Positions 44,284 to 52,407 of a stretch of DNA of 64,000 bases are shown here, piece by piece. The DNA comes from an uncultured Massilia sp. Its GTDB lineage: Bacteria > Pseudomonadota > Gammaproteobacteria > Burkholderiales > Burkholderiaceae. The stretch covers positions 11,737 through 75,736 of the forward strand of contig CAMLMV010000031.1 of NCBI GenBank assembly GCA_946481275.1. Reading direction: 5' to 3'. The position numbers and the translations under genes were made by a program. The notes under the pieces are model-generated. The model had not been told where the DNA came from. It did not search any database and worked only from the letters and a program-made list of their open reading frames with translations. Numbering within the stretch: the stretch's first letter is position 1; every line of letters begins with the position of its first letter.

Positions 44284-45756
44284 TTAAAAATGTCCATCCC
44301 AACCCAATTTTTTTGCTGTGTTCAGCAATGCTTTGATCTGAAGTTCGTTAAATGAATGCGTACTCCCCGGAAAGCCACGAGAAAGACTCTCCGCTGCTAC
44401 TAGTTGAGCTCGCAATATATCTTTGTCCTTCTTAGCATATACTTGGGTTGACTTGAGATCTTTGTGTCCCATCATTTGTCGCACCATCGTAATCGGCAGA
44501 CCAAACTCACCATTTGGCAAAGGAAAATAGTTGAGTATGTATGTGCCGTACGAATGGCGTAAAGAGTGGCCGCCCCTGATGTTCGAGGGGATTTTGGCAA
44601 GTTTACAAGCGCGCTTAAATGCCCCTCCCCAGCTCTTGTGGTCCGCTGCAAAATAGGGGTCGCCACGCGTATCACCTTCTAAGCTCTGGAAAACAAAATC
44701 ATGTATTCCATGTGGAACGTACTCATGTTTTAAGTATAAACTTAGGCTTTCCCAAAATAACGAAGCGAAGGGCTCGAGCAAAAACGTTTCCGCGCTCTCT
44801 CGCCCCTTCCAAGCCAACTTATTGCGTTGAGAAATTGGTAATGCCAAATAGCTTGGGTGGTTAATCCGGCTACTGGGATTAACAAGATGAATTTCGCGTT
44901 CATCAGGACGAATATCCTCCCAAAGCATTTGACGAGCCTCATGCCCACGCGATCCGCTTGCACCAAGGAAACTATAATATGCTTTATCTCGGTAAGTTAA
45001 CAATTCATCAAAAAATTCTTTGAATCGTTCCACTGGGAAAGGCGTGATTTCGTTGGCCTCGGTCACGGACATATAAGGTCCATTTAGAAATGTAGCTTTT
45101 TTCGTCCTTGCTCCACCGGCTATCACTCCTGGCAGCATCGACGACGCCGCCATCCGCGCGCGCTCTAAGTTAGATCGGGACTTGATTTGTCCTATATTGG
45201 AAAATAGCCTTTCCAGGCTAGCTTCAGAATCGCTTATGACCCCAAGTTTTATGAGATCTTCATGTTCTTTCCCAATTTCGTCCGAAAGCTCTAGAAATTT
45301 TTTTAATGCAGCGTGACAGGTATGGGAAGTTTTTGAGGAAACCATCGGTGATGGCATCAATTTGGAGACTTCCTTCACCATAGGGTTTCCCGACGATTCT
45401 CCCAAAGTGAGGTACTCCGCCCAATGGAAAATGATCTGCTTCAACTGCGAGTTATTGATCTGCTCCACTCCGCGGGTCACAAAATCTTTTTGCGCTTCAA
45501 ACAAATAATCGAAGAAAAATGCAAGGCCGGACTTATAAGTCTCTACTGTCTTTGGGGCGTACCCTTCCTCATATAAGCGTCGAACGAAAAATTCGAAAGC
45601 CTGTACTTCCCCGTGTGGCCCGATCATCTTAAAACATGGCCTCCCATTAAAGGAGGCTGAAGGAACAACAGTCACGTTACGCATAGAATTATATCTTTCA
45701 AGGAATGGGATCTCGGCCCGATGCTCATCTAGCTGAGCCTCGAAGCAATCACCCAA
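44284..45756 (-). CDS. Tyrosine recombinase/integrase (TnpA/GmtY-like)
   Basis: 490 aa. A core-binding domain (YEEGYAPKTVETYKSGLAFF, residues 62-81) is followed by the catalytic domain with all five residues: Arg270 (GASGSRGHEARQ), His397 and Arg400 (GGHSLRHSYGTY), His431 (MMGHKDLKST) and Tyr440 (QVYAKKD). It therefore looks active. It is first in a four-gene minus-strand unit. The mixture of one normal and one very large recombinase plus a small helical protein is that of Tn554 (TnpA/B/C) and gamma-mobile-trio elements (GmtY/Z/X). Repeats upstream may be its binding sites. GC is far below that of the host genes. Confidence 0.88.
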   Translation of the reverse strand: MGDCFEAQLDEHRAEIPFLERYNSMRNVTVVPSASFNGRPCFKMIGPHGEVQAFEFFVRRLYEEGYAPKTVETYKSGLAFFFDYLFEAQKDFVTRGVEQINNSQLKQIIFHWAEYLTLGESSGNPMVKEVSKLMPSPMVSSKTSHTCHAALKKFLELSDEIGKEHEDLIKLGVISDSEASLERLFSNIGQIKSRSNLERARMAASSMLPGVIAGGARTKKATFLNGPYMSVTEANEITPFPVERFKEFFDELLTYRDKAYYSFLGASGSRGHEARQMLWEDIRPDEREIHLVNPSSRINHPSYLALPISQRNKLAWKGRESAETFLLEPFASLFWESLSLYLKHEYVPHGIHDFVFQSLEGDTRGDPYFAADHKSWGGAFKRACKLAKIPSNIRGGHSLRHSYGTYILNYFPLPNGEFGLPITMVRQMMGHKDLKSTQVYAKKDKDILRAQLVAAESLSRGFPGSTHSFNELQIKALLNTAKKLGWDGHF

Positions 45757-45826
45757 AAATTTTCCATGATTGTTTTTTATCTCGCAATAAATTTTTTAAG
45801 TCATTGATTTTGAAGGACTTCATATA

Positions 45827-45856
45827 GACTATGGAAAACTATAATTCCCTATAATT
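45827..45856. repeat. 30-bp repeat, copy 1 (three 10-bp units)
   Basis: Three units: GACTATGGAA, AACTATAATT, CCCTATAATT. It is 26/30 identical to copy 2, which starts 64 bases later. It lies about 70 bases upstream of the 490-aa integrase start. Confidence 0.8.
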
Positions 45857-45890
45857 TAGAGAATTTGGTATGAGACTGACCCATTAAACG

Positions 45891-45920
45891 GACTATGGAA
45901 GACTATAATCGACTATAATT
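45891..45920. repeat. 30-bp repeat, copy 2 (three 10-bp units)
   Basis: The units are GACTATGGAA, GACTATAATC and GACTATAATT. The 10-base period puts each CTAT motif on nearly the same face of the helix, as expected for a protein that binds repeated sites. Candidate integrase arm sites or an autoregulatory operator. Confidence 0.8.
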
Positions 45921-46312
45921 CAGACCCATGCAGGGCTCGAGAAAAACGGGCTAATGAGTTCACTCGGAGAATCCAAACAAGCAACGCTGCCCCTTCTGAT
46001 TGACTCGCCAAGCCATAAAACCGGTGAATTGCATTTAATGCGTTAAGATCTTAATTAATATTGAACTAAGCAAGATGAACGAATTAGCACCTCATCTATA
46101 ATCCGTTCTCGAAATTTTTTTCATAAACTTGTATAGTCTCAGTGGCGCCGAGTGCACTTTTACATTCCCCGACCGTGTGGACGATTTCTAAATCTATGTG
46201 GATTTGCCTGTCCCAGCGGATATTTCTCGCCTATGATTTGACGATAGGAGAAGTGGACTAGCACACAGCTGTACAAGGCGGACTTTCAAGAAGGAGCAGT
46301 AGTCGAACGGGG

Positions 46313-46459
46313 CTGCCTGTCCCTGACGTCGCGGCGCAATTGTCCAACGCATTCGGGCAATTTAACGAGGTGCATCCGCATTCGGCGCTGGGGTACGGAT
46401 CGTCGCGCATTTTTAGGAAAGAGCGACGGCGTCAGGCTCTGGAAACTGATGCAAACTAA
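46313..46459 (+). pseudogene. IS3-family transposase (OrfB) C-terminal fragment
   Basis: The frame encodes LPVPDVAAQLSNAFGQF followed by NEVHPHSALGYGSSRIFRK and stop. NEVHPHSALGY-SxxxF is the conserved end of IS3-family (IS2-like) integrase-core transposases. Everything before it is missing. It is the first fragment of the graveyard region. Confidence 0.8.
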
Positions 46460-46535
46460 GCATCAGGCAGTGTCCGGGAATGGCGGGGCAAGATCAAAAA
46501 AACTCTGCGCCGCACTTTGCCGGAGAGCCGGAGTA

Positions 46536-46675
46536 ATGTGTCGCCTCATGAACGAACATCGGCAGGAGTCTTTTTTCGTACTGATGTGCCGAGTCTTGAA
46601 AGCGGCCAACGCCGGGTTTTATCAGTGGCTGCATCGGGCGATATCGGAACATGCAAAGAAAGATGATCGCTCAAG
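46536..46675 (+). pseudogene. IS3-family transposase (OrfB) N-terminal fragment
   Basis: MCRLMNEHRQESFFVLMCRV followed by LKAANAGFYQWLHRA is the N-terminal region of an IS3-type OrfB (consensus MCRVLKVSRSGFYAWLHR). It stops being IS-like at 46675 where outer-membrane efflux coding sequence starts without a gap. Its order relative to the C-terminal piece (C-terminus first) shows rearrangement or two separate ISs. Confidence 0.78.
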
Positions 46676-47132
46676 CTGCCCGAAGATTTGCCGCTGTCCC
46701 TGCCGGCGCACCTGGTCGAACAACGGCCCGACATTCGCGCTGCCGAAGCCCAGCCGCATGCCGCCAGTGCCCGGATCGGAATCGCACGCGCCGCACGCCT
46801 GCCCAGCGTCGCGTTGACCGCGTCCTTGGTCAGCGCCGCGCTCTACGCGGCGGCGCTATTCGAGTCGGACACCGGCTTCTGGAGCATTGGTGCTGCCCTC
46901 GTCCAGCCATGCTTCCATGGCGACAGCTTGATGCACCAGGAGCCCGCCGCCGAAGCGGCTTACGATCAGGTGGGCGCGCAATGCCGCAGCACGGTGCTGA
47001 CCACACTCGAGAACGTCGGACACATTGCATGCGATCGATGCCGACGCCAGGTTGTTACGTGCCGCAACGGCGGCCGAGCGCGCTGCGAACCGTAGCCTGG
47101 AAATCGCGCAACGCCAGCGGGAGCTTGGTATG
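46676..47132 (+). pseudogene. RND efflux outer-membrane lipoprotein (NodT/CusC-type) fragment, frameshifted
   Basis: Frame 1 reads LPEDLPLSLPAHLVEQRPDI, then RAAEAQPHAASARIGIARAARLPS and TGFWSIGAALVQPCFHG, the middle of a TolC-like OMF. Near 47020 the frame changes: the other frame continues TLHAIDADARLLRAATAAER and SLEIAQRQRELGM, so about two bases are lost. Both ends of the gene are missing. Probable former metal or drug efflux operon member. Confidence 0.8.
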
Positions 47133-47139
47133 ATCGGCT

Positions 47140-47712
47140 TCACGGCATCCCCATCCCGCCGAGCTTCGATATAAGTTCTCCTTCTACCTCGGAAATGAGC
47201 GCCCTCGTAGGGGCAAGATAGACCACCAAACTGTTCCTTTGCCTCAGCAGGTGCTCGCGTATCCACGTCTCAAGGATGAACGACTTTCCCACGGAGGTAG
47301 GCGCGGAGACGCTAATCCACTGGCTTGATTCCACGCCCTCCCAGAACTCGAGCTGAAAAGCGTTAGCGACGACCGACTCGTCGTCGGCAAGTTTAATGGT
47401 ATGAAGAATTCGCCTCTTTGTCGATCCGAGCTGCGCACGGAATGGGATGCGGTCCTGGTAGTCGGGATGGACGTATCCGCGCTTTTCCGCCAGCCTGATG
47501 GTTGCCTGGTTTGCGAGCGCGTCAAGGACAAGCGCCGCCCCGTCTCTCCGTTGCTGCGGGGCCGAGTCGTCCGTAAGGCAGAACTGAGCTATCCGCAACG
47601 CGGCGTCTTGGCACCGGCCGTTCTCCGAATGCGCCAGCACGCTGGCGCACGTCATCATGTAGGCAAGATCTAGGGGAGCGGAATCGTCGGACAACAGCAA
47701 GAACGCGCACCG
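47140..47712 (-). pseudogene. Superfamily 2 helicase, N-terminal fragment (defence-like)
   Basis: About 190 residues in one frame. Walker A is in SVSAPTSVGKSFILETWI and motif Ia in LVVYLAPTRALISEVEGEL, typical of DEAD/DEAH-type helicases in anti-phage islands. The frame ends in a stop right at the junction with the efflux fragment, so motifs II-VI are gone. The N-terminal side runs into IS630 sequence near 47713. Which defence system it came from cannot be read from this part. Confidence 0.68.
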
Positions 47713-48354
47713 ATCAGTAAGAACACCGCTGTACGCTATCTCAAAGAGATGAATTTCAGCTACAAGCACTACCGGTACGGTTTAAAAAAGCGCAACCAGA
47801 AGGCCTTCGAACGCGCCACAAGGGTGGCTGGGGAACTGGCCCGGCTTGATCGTGAGCATCAGTGCGAGCTGCTGTATTTCGACGAATCGGGTTTCAGTCC
47901 AGATCCGCCGGTGCAATATGGCTTGACTCGGAACGGCCAGACGCGCTGTCGAACCCTTGGCGCACCGGCAGCGCGTCAACGTCCTTGAGGCATTGCGTCA
48001 CGATGGCCAATTGATCTGGACTACTCAGCAGTGGCCGACCACACGCAACGATGTCATCGCCTTTTTTGATCGGATCGCTGAGCAGCCTCACTCGGTGCCG
48101 CGTATTGTCCTACTCGACAAGGCAGGGATCCACAAAGGCGACGCGATCGAACAACAGCGCCGCCACTGGGCCAAGAAGAGGCTGTGTTTGTACTATCTGC
48201 CGCCGTACAGCCCGGAACTCAATCGCATTGAGATACTCTGGAAGGACGCCAAGTACTTCTGGCGTCGATTCGTCAGCGTCAACAGCGCGGTCCTGCTAAC
48301 GAGATTCAGTCCCTGAAAGGTTTCGGCAGCGAATTCACGGTAAATTTTGGGTGA
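47713..48354 (+). pseudogene. IS630-family transposase, degenerate
   Basis: Three frames are needed. The first carries KNTAVRYLKEMNFSYKHYRY and the DDE aspartate in LLYFDESGFSP. After a change near 47950 the second carries LAHRQRVNVLEALRHDG, LDKAGIHKGDAIEQQRRH and LYYLPPYSPELNRIEILWK with the second Asp and the Glu. A third change near 48295 restores NEIQSLKGFGSEFTVNFG and stop. IS630 targets TA, which fits the ATA at 48356. The N-terminal helix-turn-helix part is missing. Not functional. Confidence 0.85.
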
Positions 48355-48357
48355 ATA

Positions 48358-48734
48358 CGATGGCTTGCCAAGCGTCGCGGTGCGTATTGCCCCAGGCCGG
48401 CGCCTCGGTGTCGTAACTGGTCTCGATATGACGCGCCTTGTCGGTGACGAATTCACCGCGCGTCATGAAGGCCGACGTATCCTCCGAACTCGTGAACGGC
48501 TTGTCGGGACGGGCCGCATGGAATTTGTCGTACTCGGGAATCTGGTAGTTAGCGCCAACGACGTCCACCGCATGCGAGACGTTCAGGGGCGTGAGCAAGC
48601 CATTGCTCATGGCGGCCGTGGTTGGCCGCGTGCCATCGAGTGCCTTGGCGACGGCGACCATGCGGCGCGCCATTTCGTAGCCGGCCTCCGTGGCCTGCAC
48701 TTGCTCCTCGTTGAACCAGGGCTGGGTGGCCGCA
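48358..48734 (-). pseudogene. Glycoside hydrolase family 2 (beta-galactosidase) internal fragment
   Basis: The minus-strand frame reads WFNEEQVQATEAGYEMARRM, ALDGTRPTTAAMSNG, DVVGANYQIPEYDKF and AWGNTHRDAWQAI, the TIM-barrel part of GH2 beta-galactosidases (the NEE acid/base region is near its start). It is cut at 48358 by the IS630 end and at 48734 by a palindrome. Only about 120 residues remain. Confidence 0.78.
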
Positions 48735-48774
48735 GATTTAACGTTAAATCAAGTAGCTAGTTTAACGTAAAACT
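48735..48774. repeat. Two operator-like palindromes at the right end of the graveyard
   Basis: GATTTAACGTTAAATC (48735-48750) is a perfect 16-base palindrome with a central CG. AGTTTAACGTAAAACT (48759-48774) is an imperfect version sharing TTTAACGT. Their centres are 24 bases apart. The central-CG design resembles LacI/GalR-family operators. They sit exactly at the broken end of the GH2 fragment. Confidence 0.6.
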
Positions 48775-48978
48775 GCGCCCAAGAAAATCCCGCAATATGG
48801 CGCCGGCGTCCAGGCCGGTTGGGGAGAGCCGGCTGGGCCGGGCTGATACGGCCAGCCTTAGCTGCAATGACCCAGCGCGGGGCCCTCGTTTCGGTACAGG
48901 CTGAAAATCGGCACATAGCACGGAGCAATGTGCTGGTGAGGTCGAGCACGACGCTACACTGCGTGCACTTTCCAGCTA
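48775..48978. other. Intergenic, end of the rhamnose operon
   Basis: No gene is seen. It is GC-rich with several short inverted repeats (GCCGG/CCGGC type) but no T-run, so no clear terminator for the minus-strand operon ending at 48979. Confidence 0.35.
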
Positions 48979-50112
48979 CTAAATGGCCAGCAGGTGCGTG
49001 CCAATCTCGCGCACTGATTTTGCTCCGGTCAGCACCATATTCGTCCGCATGTCTTTTTCCAGAATCGCAAGTAGCCGTTCCACTCCGGCCTGCCCTTGCG
49101 TAGCGAGCGCGTACACGAACGCGCGTCCAATCAGCACGCCGTCTGCGCCCAGGGCCAGCATACGAAACACGTCCGTACCGGTACGCACGCCACCATCCGC
49201 GAAAATCGTCATCCTGTCCTTGACGACTTCCGCGATGGCAGGCAAGGCCTGCGCTGTCGACAATGCGCCGTCCAACTGGCGCCCGCCATGATTCGAGACG
49301 ACGATGCCGTCCGCGCCGAAGGCCAGCGCGTCCCGCGCATCGCCTCGATCCAGAATTCCCTTGATGACCAGATTGCCCTTCCACTCGTCGCGGATCCACT
49401 CGAGGTCCCGCCAGCCAATGGCGGGATCGAAATTTGCGCCAAGCCATCCGATATAGTCCTGGAGTCCAGTGGCACGCCCGCGGTAGGCCGAAATGTTCCC
49501 GAGATCGTGGGGACGCCCGCGCAGTCCGACGTCGAGCGCCCAGCGCGGATGCAGCATGGCCTGGATAACGCGGCGCAGCGCCGCATTCGGGCCACTCATG
49601 CCACTGTGCGCGTCACGGTAACGTGCACCCGGCACCGGCATGTCCACGGTAAAGACAAGGGTCGTCGCCCCAAGGTCGCTTGCGCGCTTCATTACGTCGC
49701 GCATGAAGCCCCGATCCTTCAACACGTAAAGCTGGAACCATATCGGCCTGGACGCCTGCGCGGCCACTTCCGCCAGCGGACACACGGAGACCGTCGACTG
49801 AATGAACGGGATATTCCGATTACACGCGGCCCGCACGGCTTGCACTTCGCCGCGCCTTGCGTACATTCCGGTCAGTCCGACAGGCGCCAGCGCAATGGGC
49901 AGGTCATATCGCTGGCCGAACCATTCGACGCCGAGATCGAGCTGCTCCGAACCGCGCATGACACGCTGGCGCAGCTTGACGGATTGCAGGTCATCGACAT
50001 TGGCACGCAGCGTCTCCTCGGCGCCCGCACCGCCATCGAGATAATGGAATAGAAACGGGGGCAATACGCGGCGTGCGGCCGCACGATAGTCGGTAGCGGA
50101 TGAAATAATCAC
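48979..50112 (-). CDS. lldD: FMN-dependent L-lactate dehydrogenase
   Basis: This 377-aa enzyme has the alpha-hydroxy acid dehydrogenase fold. The start [20 protein letters not shown] matches LldD N-termini, so the GTG at 50112 is used. No strong ribosome site is visible. FMN and substrate residues: Lys251 (NLVIKGIL), catalytic His275 and Arg278 ([11 protein letters not shown]) and Tyr129 (FQLYVLKD). It oxidises L-lactate to pyruvate at the membrane. Placed last in the rhamnose operon, it can use the L-lactate made from L-lactaldehyde by the bifunctional aldolase/dehydrogenase. That role is inference from context. Confidence 0.92.
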   Translation of the reverse strand: MIISSATDYRAAARRVLPPFLFHYLDGGAGAEETLRANVDDLQSVKLRQRVMRGSEQLDLGVEWFGQRYDLPIALAPVGLTGMYARRGEVQAVRAACNRNIPFIQSTVSVCPLAEVAAQASRPIWFQLYVLKDRGFMRDVMKRASDLGATTLVFTVDMPVPGARYRDAHSGMSGPNAALRRVIQAMLHPRWALDVGLRGRPHDLGNISAYRGRATGLQDYIGWLGANFDPAIGWRDLEWIRDEWKGNLVIKGILDRGDARDALAFGADGIVVSNHGGRQLDGALSTAQALPAIAEVVKDRMTIFADGGVRTGTDVFRMLALGADGVLIGRAFVYALATQGQAGVERLLAILEKDMRTNMVLTGAKSVREIGTHLLAI

Positions 50113-50170
50113 GGTAATTTGAATGAAGGGTACGACTTGAATCGATCTGCGAAGCAGGAAGGCACGGCGT

Positions 50171-50953
50171 TTACTGCACTGCCTCGAGCCTGGCCGCAGC
50201 ATCGACGATCGACAGGAATTGCTGTGCGTTGAGCGACGCACCGCCGATCAGACCGCCATCGATGTCGGGCATCGCCAGCAGCTCCGCAGCATTGTCCGGC
50301 TTCATGCTCCCCCCGTACAGGATGCGTACTCGTTGCGAGGCAGGTGCAGAATACGTTGCAAGACATTGCCGGATGAATGCGTGAGCGTCCTGCGCCACGC
50401 TGGCGGTCGCCGTCACGCCACTGCCGATCGCCCATACGGGCTCATACGCGACCGTCAACGCCGTGAGGTGTCCGCTGTCGGCCAGAGCCTCAGCGACGAC
50501 ACGGATCTGACGCGACAGCACGTCATAGGTGCGTCCGGTCTGGCGCTCGTCCCAGGTCTCGCCGACGCAAACGATCGGGCTCAGCCCCGCCGATATCGCC
50601 TGCAAGGTCTTTCGAGCCACCCTGTCGTCACATTCCCCATGGGACATACGCCGTTCGGAGTGTCCGAGCAGGACATAGCGGCATCGGAAGTCGGTCAGCA
50701 TCGTTGCCGACACCTCCCCCGTCCGGGCGCCACTCACATGTTCAGAGATGTCTTGTGCGCCAAGGGCAATGTCGGTCGCCGACAAGACGACATCGCAAAG
50801 GTCGAGATAAACGAATGGGGGACAGATCGCCACCTCGCACCCCAAGGCATTCGACCGGGCACCGATGACTCCCAGCAGATCCCGGACAGTCTGCCGGCTG
50901 CCATTCATCTTCCAATTTCCAACAATTAGTTTACGACGCAATTCTGCTCCCAT
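50171..50953 (-). CDS. tpiA: Triosephosphate isomerase
   Basis: 260 aa with all catalytic residues: Asn13/Lys15 (VGNWKMNG), His98 (LLGHSERR) and Glu171 ([10 protein letters not shown]). [11 protein letters not shown] and GLIGGASL bind phosphate. ATG at 50953 is used (GAGAGCATTC upstream). A second tpiA dedicated to this operon makes sense because the rhamnulose-1-phosphate aldolase yields dihydroxyacetone phosphate, which TpiA converts to glyceraldehyde-3-phosphate. Whether the genome has another tpiA is not visible here. Confidence 0.95.
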   Translation of the reverse strand: MGAELRRKLIVGNWKMNGSRQTVRDLLGVIGARSNALGCEVAICPPFVYLDLCDVVLSATDIALGAQDISEHVSGARTGEVSATMLTDFRCRYVLLGHSERRMSHGECDDRVARKTLQAISAGLSPIVCVGETWDERQTGRTYDVLSRQIRVVAEALADSGHLTALTVAYEPVWAIGSGVTATASVAQDAHAFIRQCLATYSAPASQRVRILYGGSMKPDNAAELLAMPDIDGGLIGGASLNAQQFLSIVDAAARLEAVQ

Positions 50954-51003
50954 GAATGCTCTCATCAGTCTCGATCGACAATCTGTCGCCATCGCCACCC
51001 GAA

Positions 51004-51030
51004 TTCCGCGCCTGACAACATGGCGCGGAA
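51004..51030 (-). other. Intercistronic hairpin between rhaI and tpiA
   Basis: Perfect 9-base arms TTCCGCGCC (51004-51012) and GGCGCGGAA (51022-51030) with a 9-base loop. No T-run follows on the minus strand. Probably an mRNA processing or stability element. Confidence 0.65.
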
Positions 51031-51045
51031 TCCACGCTGCGGACG

Positions 51046-52341
51046 TTAGACGATACCGCTGCTGCTCGCGCCGGCCTTCGCTGGACGAGCGCTCGCGGCA
51101 CGGTCACGGTAGCCGCTCGCGCGATAGCACGCCACCGGATCAACCGCACCGCCAGAACGTGCGCGCGCCATCGCCAGGATCGGCGATACGTCGGTGCGGA
51201 ATGCCGTTTTGAGGGCCTGTGCTGCCAACAACACGTCGTTCGAGCCTTGCAGTTCAGCGAGTTTGACCCTGTCTACAAGCGCAGCCTGCACGTACGCGCG
51301 CTGCACCTCGACGGCGCTGTTCATGAGGCTTTCGATGGGATCCGTCACGTTGTGCGATTGGTCGAGCATGTACGCCGGCTGGAATGCGGCGCCATCGCGC
51401 TGTGTTGCATCGGCCAGTTCGTTGAAGACCAGGAACAACTGGAACGGGTTGATCGAGCCGGAGTCCAGATCGTCGTCGCCGTATTTGCTGTCGTTGAAGT
51501 GGAAGCCGCCTAGTTTGCCGAACTGCGCGAGGCGCGCGACGATCATCTCGATGTTCGTGTTCGGCGCATGGTGGCCCAGGTCGACAAGGCATTTCGCCTT
51601 CGGACCCAGCGTCGTCGCGCACGCGAAACTCGTGCCCCAGTCGGCGATCGTGGTCGCGTAGAACGCCGGCTCGAACAGCTTGTGTTCGATGAAGACGTTC
51701 CAGTCGTCGGGAAGTGCCGCGTAGATCTCGCGCATGCTGTCCAGGTAGCGTTCCAGAGCGCCGCGCAGGTTGCTCTGACCCGGGAAATTGGCGCCGTCAC
51801 CGACCCATACCGTCAGCGCCTTCGAGCCGAGCTCACGCCCCAGTTCGATGCATTCGATGTTGTGCTTGACGGCCTGCGCACGCGTCGCCGCCGCGTTGGC
51901 CGTCAGGCTGCCGTACTTGTAGGTATGCTCCTGGCCCTGCTGGTCCTGGAACGTGTTCGAGTTGACGGCATCGAAAGCAAGGCCGAGCTCGTCCGCATGC
52001 TGGCGCAGTTCCTTCGGGTCCGTCGGCTTGTCCCACGGGAAGTGCGGCGACACGGCCGGCGTGGCACGCGTCAGCTGATTGATGACTGCACAATCGTCCA
52101 GTTTTTCGAACACGTTGCGCGGTTCACCCCGGCCCGGGAAGCGCGCAAAGCGGGTGCCGCCCGTGCCTACGCCCCAGCTGGGAACGGCTACGACGAAGCC
52201 CTGTGCGAGCGTGGTCAATGCCTCGATGTCCTGTCCGCGGCGGGCGAGCACGCCGCTCAGTGCGTCATAGTCGGCCTGCAGCTGTGCGGCCGCCTTGGCA
52301 TTCTGTTCGGCCACCAGGCCGGCGTCGATGATGTCTTTCAT
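51046..52341 (-). CDS. rhaI: L-rhamnose isomerase (RhaI, Pseudomonas/rhizobial type)
   Basis: 431 aa, a TIM-barrel isomerase distinct from E. coli RhaA. Metal ligands fit FIEHKLFEPAF (Glu), CLVDLGHHAP (Asp and His) and GFHFNDSKYGDDDLD (Asp). VPSWGVGTGGTRFARFPG and TFQDQQGQEHTYKYGSL are typical of RhaI. It converts L-rhamnose to L-rhamnulose. The AGGAGACACGGAAC ribosome site precedes ATG at 52341. It lies between the aldolase/dehydrogenase and tpiA genes on the minus strand. Confidence 0.93.
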   Translation of the reverse strand: MKDIIDAGLVAEQNAKAAAQLQADYDALSGVLARRGQDIEALTTLAQGFVVAVPSWGVGTGGTRFARFPGRGEPRNVFEKLDDCAVINQLTRATPAVSPHFPWDKPTDPKELRQHADELGLAFDAVNSNTFQDQQGQEHTYKYGSLTANAAATRAQAVKHNIECIELGRELGSKALTVWVGDGANFPGQSNLRGALERYLDSMREIYAALPDDWNVFIEHKLFEPAFYATTIADWGTSFACATTLGPKAKCLVDLGHHAPNTNIEMIVARLAQFGKLGGFHFNDSKYGDDDLDSGSINPFQLFLVFNELADATQRDGAAFQPAYMLDQSHNVTDPIESLMNSAVEVQRAYVQAALVDRVKLAELQGSNDVLLAAQALKTAFRTDVSPILAMARARSGGAVDPVACYRASGYRDRAASARPAKAGASSSGIV

Positions 52342-52358
52342 GTTCCGTGTCTCCTAGA

Positions 52359-52390
52359 CAGCGGAGCCCGCCATTATGCGGGTCCCGCTG
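52359..52390 (-). other. Intercistronic hairpin between rhaD and rhaI
   Basis: There is a 13-base imperfect stem, CAGCGGAGCCCGC (52359-52371) against GCGGGTCCCGCTG (52378-52390), two mismatches, 6-base loop. It lies between two co-directional genes and has no T-run. Confidence 0.55.
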
Positions 52391-52407
52391 CGTATTCCTT
52401 GTGATGG

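Larger units (their letters stand above)
45757..46312. other. AT-rich right flank of recombinase module, no gene
   Basis: There is no supported gene. The first 170 bases hold the decamer repeats. The rest, to about 46150, remains A+T-rich (for example TTAAGATCTTAATTAATATTG), then composition rises near 46180. This marks the right edge of the inserted module; a terminal sequence or insertion site must lie here but no flanking duplication could be found by eye. Confidence 0.5.

Noticed and set aside
45800..46200. CRISPR array, suggested by the short repeats upstream of the integrase
   Set aside because: Only two copies of a 30-base unit with internal 10-base structure, no spacer pattern and no cas genes.
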